The notes: generated by a model not told the origin, from the letters alone. A stretch of DNA of 64,000 nucleotides from Mobilibacterium timonense (GCF_900155555.1 NZ_FUHN01000006.1:124001-188000); one strand, 5' to 3'. Shown: positions 16,890 through 26,427, numbered from the stretch's first letter. Numbers and translations: made by a program.

Positions 16890-17498
16890 ATGGTTAAGAG
16901 AAACGAGATAGAAAAGGGGCGCAAGGAAAACAGCGCGGTGAAAGAGCGGATCATCAACGTTGCGTGGGATCTGTTTTCGGAGAAGGGCTTCGAGGCCACG
17001 ACCCTGAACGACATCCTGGAAGCTGCGGGCATTGCGAAAGGGACTTTTTACTACTACTTCAGGGGGAAGGACAGCCTGCTCACGACCCTTTCCGTGGTGC
17101 TGGACAATTACTATGCAGAGCTTGACAAGGAGCTCAGGGACGAGGACAACGCCTACGACAAACTGATGTACCTGAACTACAAGGTCCACACGATGATAGG
17201 AGAGAAGATCGATCCGAATCTGATGGCGAACCTGTACTCCGCCCAGCTTCTCCACGAGGATAAGGGATACCTTCTGGACAGGAACAGGTATTATTTCAGG
17301 CTCATCACGAAGATAATCGACGAGGGCCAGAAGAGGGGGGAGATCATCCGGAACAAGTCCGTGGACGAGATAGTCCGGATATACAGCCTCTGCGAGAGGG
17401 CGCTCATCACCGACTGGTGCATGAACAACGGGGACTACGATCTGGGCGCATTCAGCAAGGAATACATGCCGATGTTCTTCGCTCAGTTCAAGGCATAG
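16890..17498 (+). CDS. TetR-family regulator, likely of hydroxyproline genes
   Basis: 202-residue regulator. The N-terminal helix-turn-helix is classic TetR: RIINVAWDLFSEKGFEATTLNDILEAAGIAKGTFYYYFRGK, then a helical ligand domain. I choose ATG 16890, which has GAGAGGG nine bases upstream; an in-frame ATG at 16851 overlaps the stop of metA-lysC but lacks such a site. It lies directly upstream of hypE, and near-identical 16-base operators occur before hypE, proC and the alcohol dehydrogenase. Control of these genes is inferred from position and shared sites. Confidence 0.88.
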   Translation: MVKRNEIEKGRKENSAVKERIINVAWDLFSEKGFEATTLNDILEAAGIAKGTFYYYFRGKDSLLTTLSVVLDNYYAELDKELRDEDNAYDKLMYLNYKVHTMIGEKIDPNLMANLYSAQLLHEDKGYLLDRNRYYFRLITKIIDEGQKRGEIIRNKSVDEIVRIYSLCERALITDWCMNNGDYDLGAFSKEYMPMFFAQFKA

Positions 17499-17594
17499 CG
17501 ACGGCGTGCGGAGCCGGATAACGACATTGATGAGACCTTCACCGCAGCGTTTTGCGGGAAATATTCGATGATACGATAGAGTTTGACTGTGAGG

Positions 17595-17632
17595 CCAGAC
17601 CCTGCTGAGAAAGCGGGATCTGGTTCTTTTTG
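17595..17632 (+). terminator. intrinsic terminator after the TetR gene
   Basis: CCAGACCCTGC pairs with GCGGGATCTGG (one mismatch, one wobble), followed by TTCTTTTTG. It separates the prmA-to-TetR run from the hyp promoter. Confidence 0.75.
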
Positions 17633-17642
17633 TGTTTTACTA

Positions 17643-17670
17643 TTGACAATTTTATAACATTTAATATAAT
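17643..17670 (+). promoter_or_regulatory. hypE-hypD promoter, consensus
   Basis: TTGACA (17643-17648), 16-base spacer, TATAAT (17665-17670): both hexamers are perfect. Such a strong promoter with an operator at the start site fits repression. Confidence 0.88.
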
Positions 17671-17680
17671 GAACTTAAGT

Positions 17681-17696
17681 TTAGACCACGGTCTAA
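17681..17696 (+). promoter_or_regulatory. TetR-type operator, hyp operon
   Basis: TTAGACC-AC-GGTCTAA: perfect 7-bp arms with a 2-base centre, starting 10 bases after the -10 box, so it covers the transcription start. The identical 16 bases occur at 21149. Confidence 0.8.
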
Positions 17697-17769
17697 CTGA
17701 GCCGCCGGACATCCATGAGCAGGACGGGTGCCGGGGCCGGAAGATCCCGCAGATTCAAAGGAGACTGGA

Positions 17770-18696
17770 ATGCATTACATCACCAACATCCAGAAGTTCT
17801 CCATACACGATGGAGACGGAATAAGGACCACCGTTTTCTTCAAGGGCTGCAAGCTCCGCTGCCAGTGGTGCCACAATCCGGAGACCCAGAATTTCAAGCC
17901 GGAGATCCAGTACGACAGTGACAAGTGCACGGGCTGCGGCCGATGTGTCAATGCCTGCCCGAATGGAGCCCTTTCATTCTCACAGGCGGCTCCGGGGGAA
18001 GCTCCCACTGTGGTGACGGACCAGTCAAAGTGTCAGCTCTGCGGCCGGTGCGTAGACGTCTGTCCACAGTGCGCAAGGGACATCATCGGAAAAGAATATT
18101 CGGTGCCATCCCTTGTAAAAGAGATAATGAAGGATCGTATGTTCTACGAGGATTCAGGAGGGGGAGTGACTCTTTCCGGGGGAGAGGTCATGGCGATGGA
18201 CAGGGACTATCTTGTCAGACTCTGCCAGGCTCTTCACCGCCAGGGTATCGACATAACGATAGACACCTGCGGAGAGGCCCCGTGGGAGACTTACGAGGCC
18301 ATCATCCCGTATGTACACACCTGGCTCTACGACATCAAGACGCTCGATGATGGACTGCACCGGAAATACATAGGAGCTGGCAACCAGCTCATTCTGGACA
18401 ATCTTAAGAAGCTCGCCGCAGCCGGTGAGAGGATCTACATCCGGATCCCGGTGGTGAAGGAAGTGAATGGAACAGAGGAGAGTATGAGAGACGTCATACG
18501 GTTCCTGGGAGAAAATCACATCGCCCCTCCTCAGATAAACCTGCTGCCCTACCACGACACGGGCAAATCAAAATACCCGCGTCTCGGGCGCGAATACGAA
18601 GCCGAAAATCTGCACGCTCCGGACAATGAGGAGATGCAGTCATTTGTAAAAATGTTCAACGAAGCCGGATACGGCAATGTTAAAATCGGAGGTTAA
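17770..18696 (+). CDS. hypE: glycyl-radical activating enzyme for HypD
   Basis: 308-residue radical SAM enzyme that installs the glycyl radical on the dehydratase encoded next. The CX3CX2C cluster motif is in FKGCKLRCQWCHNPE; two inserted ferredoxin-type cluster motifs follow (CTGCGRCVNACPNGAL and CQLCGRCVDVCPQCAR), as in activases of the larger glycyl-radical dehydratases. ATG 17770 has AAAGGAGA at 17757-17764. The stop lies one base before the hypD start. Assignment to hydroxyproline rests on the partner enzyme and on proC nearby. Confidence 0.9.
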   Translation: MHYITNIQKFSIHDGDGIRTTVFFKGCKLRCQWCHNPETQNFKPEIQYDSDKCTGCGRCVNACPNGALSFSQAAPGEAPTVVTDQSKCQLCGRCVDVCPQCARDIIGKEYSVPSLVKEIMKDRMFYEDSGGGVTLSGGEVMAMDRDYLVRLCQALHRQGIDITIDTCGEAPWETYEAIIPYVHTWLYDIKTLDDGLHRKYIGAGNQLILDNLKKLAAAGERIYIRIPVVKEVNGTEESMRDVIRFLGENHIAPPQINLLPYHDTGKSKYPRLGREYEAENLHAPDNEEMQSFVKMFNEAGYGNVKIGG

Positions 18697-18697
18697 C

Positions 18698-21076
18698 ATG
18701 GCAGAGGAAAGAGGAATGAACCAGAGGATCAAGAACCTGCGCAAGATCAGCACCGAGACTCAGCCGAGCGTGGATCTTGAGAGAGCGAAGATCGAGACGG
18801 ACTTTTACAAGGAAAACGAAGGAAAGTATTCCGTCCCTGTGATGAGGGCGATGTTCTTCAAGAAGTACATGGAGGAAAAGACCCTGTACCTTGGGGACGA
18901 CGAGCTGATCGTTGGAGAGAAGGGATCGAGGCCACAGGCGTGTCCGACATTTCCTGAGATCTGCACCCACACAGTAGAGGACATGGAGATCATGAACGCC
19001 AGAGATCTGGTTTCCTTCTCCGTAACCCTTGAAGACATCGAGCTGGAGAGAGAAGAAATCATACCTTTCTGGAAGGGCAAGTCCACCAGAGAACATCTGC
19101 TGGAGAGGATGACACCGGAGTGGAAAGAGTGCTACGCCGAGGGTATCTGGACCGAGTTCATGGAGCAGAGAGGACCTGGCCACACATGCGGTGGCAAGAA
19201 CGTCTTCATCAAGGGCTTTGAGGATTACAAGAAGGAGATCCAGGAGGCTCTCGACGCTCTTGATTTCCTCAACGATCCTGAGGCATACGAAAAGGCAGAA
19301 GAGCTGAAGGCCATGGCCATCGACTGCGACGCCATCTGCATACTGGGCGAGAGATACAGGAAGCTGGCCCTCGAGAAGGCTGCGGAGGAAAAGAATCCGC
19401 AGAGGAAAAAAGAACTCGAGCAGATCGCGGAGAACTGCGCAGTAGTTCCTGCACACAAGCCACAGACCTACTGGCAGGCGCTGCAGCACTACTGGTTCGT
19501 ACACCTGGGCGTGACGACAGAGCTGAACCCTTGGGACGCTTTTTCACCGGGAAGACTGGACCAGCACCTCTACCCTTACTATGAGGCCGACACTGAGGCG
19601 GGACTGCTGGATGACTATCACGCACTGGAGCTCCTGGAGTGCCTGTGGGTGAAGTTCTACAACCAGCCTGCACCTGTCAAGGTAGGCGTCACCCTGAAGG
19701 AGAGCGGAACGTACACAGACTTTGCCAATATCAACACTGGTGGTATCAAGGAGGACGGCTCTGACGGAGTCAACGCCGTGAGCTACCTGATCCTGGACTG
19801 CATGGACGAGCTGAAGCTGGTACAGCCGAACTCGAACGTCCAGATCTCAAAGAAGACTCCGACGAGATTCCTCAAGAGGGCGCTGGAGATCTCCAGAAAG
19901 GGATGGGGCCAGCCTGCATTCTACAACACAGACGAGATCGTACAGGAGCTCCTGAACGCAGGAAAGAGCCTGCTGGACGCAAGGCAGGGCGGTTCCTCCG
20001 GATGTGTTGAGACCGGTTCCTGGGGCAACGAGGCGTACATCCTGACGGGATACATGAACATCCCTAAGATCCTCCAGATGACTCTTTACGATGGATTCGA
20101 TACGTATTCAGGAAAGCAGCTGGGACTGCACCTCGGAAACGCCGAGGACTTCAAGTCATATGATGAGCTGTTCGACGCCTTCAGCAAGCAGCTTAACTAC
20201 TTCGTAGACCTGAAGGTGAGAGGAAACAACGTAATTGAAAACATCTTTGCAAAGGAGATGCCTGCTCCGTTCCTGAGCATCGTCACCAACGACTGCATAA
20301 GCAAGGGCAAGGACTACAACGCCGGCGGAGCGAGATACAACACGAGGTACATCCAGGGCGTGGGCATCGGAACTGTCACCGACATGATGACGGCCATCAA
20401 GTACAACGTTTTCGAGAAAAAGAAGTTCACGATGGCCGAGCTGAAGAAGGCGATGGAAGACAATTTCCAGGGCCACGAGGACATCTTCAGCATGGTACAC
20501 GACAAGACGCCTAAATACGGAAACGACGACGACTACGCCGATGACGTGATGCAGAGCATCTTCACCCTTTACAGAGACACCATCACTGATCGTCCGACCG
20601 TTTGCGGAGGAAAATACAGGGTAGACATGCTGCCTACTACCTGCCACGTTTACTTCGGAGACGTGCTTCTGGCCACACCTAACGGGCGCCTGGCACACGT
20701 TCCGGTATCCGAGGGCATCTCTCCGGAAAAGTCCGCCGATGTGAACGGACCTACGGCGGTCATCAAGTCCTGTGCAAAGATGGATCACATCTCCACAGGA
20801 GGGACTCTGCTGAACCAGAAGTTCACCCCATCCGTCGTAAAGGGCGAGAAGGGACTGGACAACATGGCATCACTGGTTCGTTCCTACTTCGCCATGGACG
20901 GACACCACATCCAGTTCAACGTCATCGACAAGCAGACCCTGCTGGAGGCTCAGAAGCACCCTGAGGACTACAAGGACCTGATCGTCCGCGTGGCCGGATA
21001 CTCAGACTACTTCAGGAACCTTGACAAGGCCCTGCAGGACGAGATCATCAACAGGACAGAACAGTCCTTTGATTGA
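18698..21076 (+). CDS. hypD: trans-4-hydroxy-L-proline dehydratase (glycyl radical enzyme)
   Basis: 792-residue glycyl radical enzyme predicted to dehydrate 4-hydroxyproline to pyrroline-5-carboxylate. The thiyl-radical cysteine is in GSSGCVETGSW (Cys436, Glu438) and the radical glycine in VRVAGYSDYF (Gly767); these positions are within two residues of those reported for Clostridioides difficile HypD (434, 436, 765). The length also fits. GGAGG at 18689-18693 serves ATG 18698 and overlaps the end of hypE. A pyrroline-5-carboxylate reductase follows, which is the expected next enzyme. Choline lyase or glycerol dehydratase relatives are less likely for this reason. Confidence 0.9.
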   Translation: MAEERGMNQRIKNLRKISTETQPSVDLERAKIETDFYKENEGKYSVPVMRAMFFKKYMEEKTLYLGDDELIVGEKGSRPQACPTFPEICTHTVEDMEIMNARDLVSFSVTLEDIELEREEIIPFWKGKSTREHLLERMTPEWKECYAEGIWTEFMEQRGPGHTCGGKNVFIKGFEDYKKEIQEALDALDFLNDPEAYEKAEELKAMAIDCDAICILGERYRKLALEKAAEEKNPQRKKELEQIAENCAVVPAHKPQTYWQALQHYWFVHLGVTTELNPWDAFSPGRLDQHLYPYYEADTEAGLLDDYHALELLECLWVKFYNQPAPVKVGVTLKESGTYTDFANINTGGIKEDGSDGVNAVSYLILDCMDELKLVQPNSNVQISKKTPTRFLKRALEISRKGWGQPAFYNTDEIVQELLNAGKSLLDARQGGSSGCVETGSWGNEAYILTGYMNIPKILQMTLYDGFDTYSGKQLGLHLGNAEDFKSYDELFDAFSKQLNYFVDLKVRGNNVIENIFAKEMPAPFLSIVTNDCISKGKDYNAGGARYNTRYIQGVGIGTVTDMMTAIKYNVFEKKKFTMAELKKAMEDNFQGHEDIFSMVHDKTPKYGNDDDYADDVMQSIFTLYRDTITDRPTVCGGKYRVDMLPTTCHVYFGDVLLATPNGRLAHVPVSEGISPEKSADVNGPTAVIKSCAKMDHISTGGTLLNQKFTPSVVKGEKGLDNMASLVRSYFAMDGHHIQFNVIDKQTLLEAQKHPEDYKDLIVRVAGYSDYFRNLDKALQDEIINRTEQSFD

Positions 21077-21099
21077 TACCCTTTTCTACAAAACCAGAG

Positions 21100-21126
21100 G
21101 GAGCCGGATTGAAACCGGCTCCTTTT
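21100..21126 (+). terminator. intrinsic terminator after hypD
   Basis: GGAGCCGG (21100-21107) pairs with CCGGCTCC (21115-21122), loop ATTGAAA, then TTTT. Its loop contains the -35 box of the proC promoter. Confidence 0.85.
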
Positions 21127-21137
21127 GGTGGTATAAT
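21109..21137 (+). promoter_or_regulatory. proC promoter overlapping the hypD terminator
   Basis: TTGAAA (21109-21114), 17-base spacer, TATAAT (21132-21137). The -35 box lies in the loop of the hypD terminator, so terminator and promoter share bases. Confidence 0.75.
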
Positions 21138-21148
21138 GATACCGAAGT

Positions 21149-21164
21149 TTAGACCACGGTCTAA
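21149..21164 (+). promoter_or_regulatory. TetR-type operator, proC
   Basis: Exact copy of the 16-base operator at 17681, again 11 bases after the -10 box. Same geometry at two promoters makes chance unlikely. Confidence 0.8.
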
Positions 21165-21223
21165 TACATAGCGTATCGGATATCTTAATTCATTTCAGAT
21201 GATCGAAAACAAGGAGAGTAGCA

Positions 21224-22033
21224 ATGAAGCTAGGATTTATCGGCTGCGGTGTAATGGCGAACGCCATGATGGGCGGTATCATCAAGAACGGACTTTACAA
21301 GCCTGAGGACATCTGGGGAGCAGATCCTTTTCAGGGCAGCAGGGATAAGACGAAGGCTGCCAACGGCATCAACGTCACAGACAGCAACGTCGAGGTAGTT
21401 GAGAACTGTGAGACAGTTTTTCTGACAGTGAAGCCTCAGTATTACGAGAGCGTCATCGCCAGCATCAGGGACGCCATCAGAGAGGATCAGCTGATCATCA
21501 GCATCGGAGCCGGAAGAACACTGGATTACATTGCTGAGCAGTTCGGAGACAAGAAGGTCAAGGTGGTCAGGGTCATGCCTAACACACCTGCACAGGTCGG
21601 AGCCGGAATGGCTGCTGCATGCCCTAACCAGTACGTAACAGAGGATGAGATGGCAAGGGCTCTGGAGATCCTGAGGGCATTCGGAAAAGCAGAACAGGTA
21701 CCTGAGAACCTCTTCGACGTCGTTACGGGCGTCAGCGGATCCGGTCCTGCATATGTGTTCATGTTCATCGAGGCCATGGCAGATGCCGGCGTTGTGGGCG
21801 GAATGCAGAGAGCGATGGCCTACGAGTTTGCCGCTCAGACGGTGTATGGAGCAGCCAAGATGGTCATGGAGACAGGGAAGCACCCTGGCGAGCTGAAGGA
21901 CATGGTAAGCTCACCTGCGGGGACCACCATTGCAGCGGTGAGAGAGCTGGAGCTCAACGGTTTCAGAAGCGCTGTGATCGAGGGCGTGAACGCAGCCACG
22001 GACAAGTCCATCGAGATGCAGAGCGCAAAATAA
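21224..22033 (+). CDS. proC: pyrroline-5-carboxylate reductase
   Basis: 269-residue NAD(P)H-dependent enzyme that reduces pyrroline-5-carboxylate to proline. N-terminal Rossmann motif GFIGCGVMANAMMGGI, then FLTVKPQYY, MPNTPAQVGAGM and the C-terminal family signature VSSPAGTTIAAVRELELNGFRSAVIEGV. AAGGAGAG precedes the start. Position after hypED and the shared operator indicate a role in hydroxyproline use, giving proline as a Stickland electron acceptor. Confidence 0.95.
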   Translation: MKLGFIGCGVMANAMMGGIIKNGLYKPEDIWGADPFQGSRDKTKAANGINVTDSNVEVVENCETVFLTVKPQYYESVIASIRDAIREDQLIISIGAGRTLDYIAEQFGDKKVKVVRVMPNTPAQVGAGMAAACPNQYVTEDEMARALEILRAFGKAEQVPENLFDVVTGVSGSGPAYVFMFIEAMADAGVVGGMQRAMAYEFAAQTVYGAAKMVMETGKHPGELKDMVSSPAGTTIAAVRELELNGFRSAVIEGVNAATDKSIEMQSAK

Positions 22034-22080
22034 CCGCGCATGACAGACGCAAACAAGTTCATACCACATAATTACCTGCG

Positions 22081-22130
22081 GAAAAGGCGCCGGAGGCGGA
22101 GCATTCCTAGCTTCGTCCCGGCGCCTTTTC
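22081..22130. terminator. bidirectional terminator between proC and the GGDEF-EAL gene
   Basis: GAAAAGGCGCCGG pairs with CCGGCGCCTTTTC, with A-rich and T-rich ends on both strands. It can end proC on plus and the convergent gene on minus. Confidence 0.8.
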
Positions 22131-22184
22131 CTGTTTTCATCCGTGTGATGTTCTGTTATTTCTGCCAGATCACTGCTGCATTGC

Positions 22185-25100
22185 TCAGTCACTGCAGGCG
22201 GTCTGGTCTTTGCCTCTGTTTTTTGCAATGTACATGGCATTGTCGGCCTTGTTGATCATCTTCTGCAGGTCTTCGGTGGCGGTGGTGTACCCGATCGAAG
22301 CGGAAATGCTTATTTCTGTTCCGTCCTCCAGTGTGACCCGGGTGCTCCGTATTTCGTCCAGGAGGGCCGACACCACGGATGGTATGTCTTCGCCTCCGTC
22401 ATTTACGTCATTTCCGTCGTTTCCGCCGTTTACGAGTCCCACGAATTCATCTCCTCCATATCGATAGAATGAGATAGACCACTTGAGCCCGAAGTTCAGG
22501 AGTGCTGTTCCCAGGGCCTGCAGACACTTGTCACCTGCAGCATGACCGTATCTGTCGTTGGTGACCTTGAAATTGTCGAGGTCCAGCAGGATGGCCGCGG
22601 TCACGGGAGGAGCGCTCCCGTTTTCTATATCGGTCATGACGTCGTACAGGCTGAGGCGGCTGTAGAGACCCGTGAGAAAATCATATCGCCTGTCGTGATC
22701 TGCCTTTGAATACATCGACATAGCCATCTCCACCTGACGCTGGAGCTGTTCTTTCTCCTGGCGGATGTGAAGACGATCTATCTCCAGCTCCTCGATGTGC
22801 TTTTTCTCCTGTGATATATCCACACCGTACAAGATGCTCTCCAGGTGGCCGTTCGAAGGGTTTTCGATCAGCCTTGTGGTTATCCTGGACCAGCGGATGG
22901 ACAGGTCGTCGTAATAGGATAATGTCTCCAGTATTATCTGGCGTTTGCCCTCGGACCACGTATCGAGCTGTGCCTGGCGGCAGAAGGTCTGGAAAAAGCT
23001 TTCCTGTCCGTCGGCAGATGGCACGAAGGACGCGATCTGATGGATGAGTGCGTCCACGTTCTCCAGATCCTGCATCTTCCTTGCGTTCTCCGCATGTCCA
23101 CCGGAGCTCAGCCACCTGTCTGCGGTTAGGTCCATGTGGAAGACTCCCTGGCCTTCAGGGATGGTCTCCAGGATATCTCTGATCTGGCTGGCGTAGCGCC
23201 GCTGGTCGTTCATGAGGCCGGTAACATCCCTGCCGTATTCCATGAAGACCTTTTTACCGTTCCATTCCGCATAGCGGGCCTTGAGCCGGAAGACGTGCTC
23301 TCCGTCGTCTGTCTCTATCTCCTTTTCCTTCGCATCCCCCATCTTCCTCATAGGACAGTGGCCGCACGGCGCGCACAGCCCGAGCATGTACTGATAGCAT
23401 TTCTCGCCCTGATAAGGCTTATCCGGATGTCCGGAGATATCAAGGGTCATCTGGTTGGCGTAGACCATGGTGTAGTCTTCGGGATGACATACCTGGATGA
23501 ACTGGCCTGAGTGATCTATCAGATCGATGAGATTGCCGATATCCACGTTCTTTTCGATATGTTCTGACGGAATGCATTCCTCCCTGGAAATGCTATTCTG
23601 GTGAGACGACAGAAAACGGATGAAGTTTTCTTCGCTCATCGGCATGGAATAGTAATACCCCTGCACGAAGTCGCAGTGGTTTTTCTTTAAAAAGTCGCTC
23701 TGCTCCCTTGTCTCAACGCCTTCAGCAACTGTGGCGAGGCCTGTCCTGTGACACATGGTGATCATGGATGAGATCACGGAGCGTGTGGTCGGCTGTGTCT
23801 CTATCTTCTGAATAAATGACTTGTCGATCTTGACTACGTCCAGTGGATAGTTGCCGATCATCCCAAGTGCAGAATAGCCCGTTCCGAAATCGTCCAGCAG
23901 TATCCTCGATCCGTTCTTTCTGAATTGAGAAAGATAGTAGGAACAGTTCTCCCTCAGGACAGCGAGAGAAGTTTCAGTCACCTCATAGTTCACCGAACCC
24001 TGCGGGAGTCCGCTTTCTCTTCCATACAGAAAAATGTCATGCATCAGCGCATCGTTGTAGAAATCCTGTCTTGACAGGTTCATGGAGACCGGTATCAGAT
24101 CCAGCCCCTGTTCAATTCTGGAATTCTGGAACCTGTAGACCTCTTTCAGCACATATTGATCCAGCTGTGTTACGAAGCCGTGCTTTTCAAGAGCCGGGAT
24201 GAAGTCGCCCGGAGACACGATGCCCAGGGACGGGTGATCCCAGCGGATGAGCGCTTCGGCCGAGCAGATCTGCCCGGTATCACAGCGGAATACCGGCTGG
24301 TAGTATACCTGCATTTCACCGTTTTTCAGGCTGGACTGGAAAGAAGAGAGTATCTCAGCGCGGTTAACGTATTCGCTTCGCATTGCTGAATCAAATACCC
24401 CGATGCTGCTGTGCTCGCTTCTGTCTGCCGCCTCTTTTGCCAGGATGGCCCAGTCCACCATCCTGGAGACGGAATATTTTTCGGATCCCGCGTTGTATAT
24501 TCCGCAGCGCAGGTGGACGTGAATATGCTGTGTCCCGTTCTCCCAGGTGAGGTCGAGGAGATCTGCCAGATCATTGCCTGCGAGAGAGCTCTTACGCACG
24601 AGGAAGATGAACCAGTCTGATTCTATGCGCGCCGAGACCACCGGATTCATCCAGCTGTCCTTCAGAGTCCTGAAAACGTTCTGCAGCACCAGATCTCCGT
24701 TCTGGATGCCGAATACGTCGTTGATGGCTTTGAAGTTGCGGATGTCGAACATGACCACGGCGTATTGCTGCTGATCTTCCCTCTGGAAAACGTGCTGTGT
24801 CTCCCGTATGAAACCCTTCCTTGAGTACTCTCCCGTGAGGGCGTCGAAGTATTCGTGCTCCAGGAGCCTGTCCAGCTCATCCTGGGACTCGGGCAGCTTG
24901 GATGATATGGTGGCCCGTTCGCCCACGGTGCTCATCACCAGGGCGTGACCTACACTGCCGTCTTCCAGCACCATCTCCACCGCGTCCACCGTTTCATGGA
25001 TCCCTCTGATTGGGTCCAGATACGTACGAGGCCCATTTACGTGGTTGGCAACGGGGCATGGCGGGCATGGCTCGTCCAGGCCCATGAGACACTTATAGCA

Positions 25101-25208
25101 TTTCTTTCCTTTTTTCAGCTGCGGATACAGCTCCAGTACCGTCTGATTGCAGCTTACTACGTTGTAATCGCTATCGATCACATATACTCCAGATGACTTC
25201 TCGTTCAT
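22185..25208 (-). CDS. PAS-GGDEF-EAL-PAS-GGDEF cyclic-di-GMP protein
   Basis: 1007-residue signalling protein. In order: a PAS-like domain with CYKCLMGLDEPCPPCP (about 37-52), a GGDEF domain whose signature is degenerate (RIESDWF), an EAL domain near 310-545 with EALIR, NLS, EVTET, DDFGTGYSALG, KIDKSF, EGVET and QGYYYSMP all present, a second PAS-like domain with CYQYMLGLCAPCGHCP, a linker helix, and a C-terminal GGDEF domain with intact RYGGDEF (about 914). So the EAL phosphodiesterase and the last GGDEF cyclase both look active. No membrane segment is seen. The ribosome binding site is weak (GGAT). An IS30-type element sits 41 bases upstream, so native upstream control may be disrupted. Confidence 0.9.
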   Translation of the reverse strand: MNEKSSGVYVIDSDYNVVSCNQTVLELYPQLKKGKKCYKCLMGLDEPCPPCPVANHVNGPRTYLDPIRGIHETVDAVEMVLEDGSVGHALVMSTVGERATISSKLPESQDELDRLLEHEYFDALTGEYSRKGFIRETQHVFQREDQQQYAVVMFDIRNFKAINDVFGIQNGDLVLQNVFRTLKDSWMNPVVSARIESDWFIFLVRKSSLAGNDLADLLDLTWENGTQHIHVHLRCGIYNAGSEKYSVSRMVDWAILAKEAADRSEHSSIGVFDSAMRSEYVNRAEILSSFQSSLKNGEMQVYYQPVFRCDTGQICSAEALIRWDHPSLGIVSPGDFIPALEKHGFVTQLDQYVLKEVYRFQNSRIEQGLDLIPVSMNLSRQDFYNDALMHDIFLYGRESGLPQGSVNYEVTETSLAVLRENCSYYLSQFRKNGSRILLDDFGTGYSALGMIGNYPLDVVKIDKSFIQKIETQPTTRSVISSMITMCHRTGLATVAEGVETREQSDFLKKNHCDFVQGYYYSMPMSEENFIRFLSSHQNSISREECIPSEHIEKNVDIGNLIDLIDHSGQFIQVCHPEDYTMVYANQMTLDISGHPDKPYQGEKCYQYMLGLCAPCGHCPMRKMGDAKEKEIETDDGEHVFRLKARYAEWNGKKVFMEYGRDVTGLMNDQRRYASQIRDILETIPEGQGVFHMDLTADRWLSSGGHAENARKMQDLENVDALIHQIASFVPSADGQESFFQTFCRQAQLDTWSEGKRQIILETLSYYDDLSIRWSRITTRLIENPSNGHLESILYGVDISQEKKHIEELEIDRLHIRQEKEQLQRQVEMAMSMYSKADHDRRYDFLTGLYSRLSLYDVMTDIENGSAPPVTAAILLDLDNFKVTNDRYGHAAGDKCLQALGTALLNFGLKWSISFYRYGGDEFVGLVNGGNDGNDVNDGGEDIPSVVSALLDEIRSTRVTLEDGTEISISASIGYTTATEDLQKMINKADNAMYIAKNRGKDQTACSD

Positions 25209-25252
25209 ATGACAGATCCATTCTGATCAAACTCTGTTGATATCTGACGGTT

Positions 25253-25277
25253 AATTGTAATATGAAGTTGAACACTA
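25253..25277 (+). repeat. left inverted repeat of the IS30-like element
   Basis: Starts AATTGTAATATGAAGTTGAA and matches the reverse complement of the right end in about 20 of 25 positions, best in the inner TTGAACACTA block. Confidence 0.75.
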
Positions 25278-25356
25278 AAACTAAATAAAAGAAGATCCAC
25301 AGGACCTATCTTTGGTAGAATTAAGTCACCACACAAAATCACCAAAGGAGATCACC

Positions 25357-26427
25357 ATGGATCGTGACAATTCTACCACACCTGAAAGAGAAAGAGGACA
25401 GCATCTCGGATTCGAAGACAGATGCAGCATCAAGACCTGCAAGAAGTTGGGGATGTCTCTACGCAAAACTGCCGAAGTTGTAAACTGTTCTGCATCCACT
25501 GTACTCAATGAGTTGCGCCGCGGTACAGGAAAGCGCAAAGGCAATCGTGGGAGGTTCCCTGAGTATTCAGCTAAAAGGGGGCAGGCAAATTATGAAACTA
25601 ACCGGACCCGCTGTCACAAGCCGCACAAACTAGAAGAAGAAAATCCTTTTATCGATTGGATGGTCAAGCAGGTGCGAGAAAAGCACTGGTCATTGGATTG
25701 CTGTGTAGGGTACGCCAGACGTAAGAAGCTGTTTCCAAGCGAGTATATCGTCTGCACAAAGACGCTATACCGTGAGCTGTGGGCCGGTAATCTGCCTCTC
25801 TCACCATTCGACTTGCCTGAAGTTCTCTCCCGCAAGTCGAAGAAGGCCCATACTCGCAAGAACAAGAAGGTCCTCGGCAAGAGCATAGATGATCGTCCAG
25901 AGGAAGCATCCATGCGCATCGTGTGCGGTCATTGGGAAATAGACACAGTAGTGGGCAAACGAGCTGGCAAGGAATCAGTGGTTCTCACTCTGGTTGAAAA
26001 AGTCACTGATTTCTATCTGGCTATAAAGATTCCCGGCAAAGACTCTGACTCGGTAATGGCTGCAATGGAGACCCTTAGAGAAGAATATGGTGACACACAT
26101 TTTTCAGAGATCTTCAAGACCATCACCGCAGATAACGGACCTGAATTTGAAAGGCTCTCTGAACTAAAGTATTGGGGTGTAGGCGTCTACTTTGCTCATC
26201 CGTACTCATCCTGGGAAAGAGGTCAGAACGAGCGACACAACCGTCTCTTTCGCAGATACATTCCGAAAGGAGTGTCCATCGACAAATATTCTGCAGATCA
26301 AATACTGAGTTTTGCCGATGAGATGAACGCTTTGCCGCGAAAACGTCTTGGATACTTTACACCAGAAGAGCTCTTCGACGAATTTCTCGATCAAGTGTAT
26401 TCAGTTGTCAAAGTTCAAAGTGCTTAA
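25357..26427 (+). CDS. IS30-family transposase
   Basis: 356-residue DDE transposase. N-terminal helix-turn-helix (LGMSLRKTAEVVNCSASTVLNELRRG) and a catalytic core with WEIDTVVG (first Asp), TADNGPEF (second Asp) and SSWERGQNERHNRLFRRYIPKG (Glu), the IS30 signature. ATG 25357 has AAAGGAG at a good distance; an upstream in-frame start at 25312 has none. Intact length. Confidence 0.95.
   Translation: MDRDNSTTPERERGQHLGFEDRCSIKTCKKLGMSLRKTAEVVNCSASTVLNELRRGTGKRKGNRGRFPEYSAKRGQANYETNRTRCHKPHKLEEENPFIDWMVKQVREKHWSLDCCVGYARRKKLFPSEYIVCTKTLYRELWAGNLPLSPFDLPEVLSRKSKKAHTRKNKKVLGKSIDDRPEEASMRIVCGHWEIDTVVGKRAGKESVVLTLVEKVTDFYLAIKIPGKDSDSVMAAMETLREEYGDTHFSEIFKTITADNGPEFERLSELKYWGVGVYFAHPYSSWERGQNERHNRLFRRYIPKGVSIDKYSADQILSFADEMNALPRKRLGYFTPEELFDEFLDQVYSVVKVQSA

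Noticed and set aside
18698-21076. Choline trimethylamine-lyase or glycerol dehydratase
   Set aside because: Catalytic residues lie almost at the HypD positions, and a pyrroline-5-carboxylate reductase shares the operator; no microcompartment or alcohol-pathway genes are nearby.
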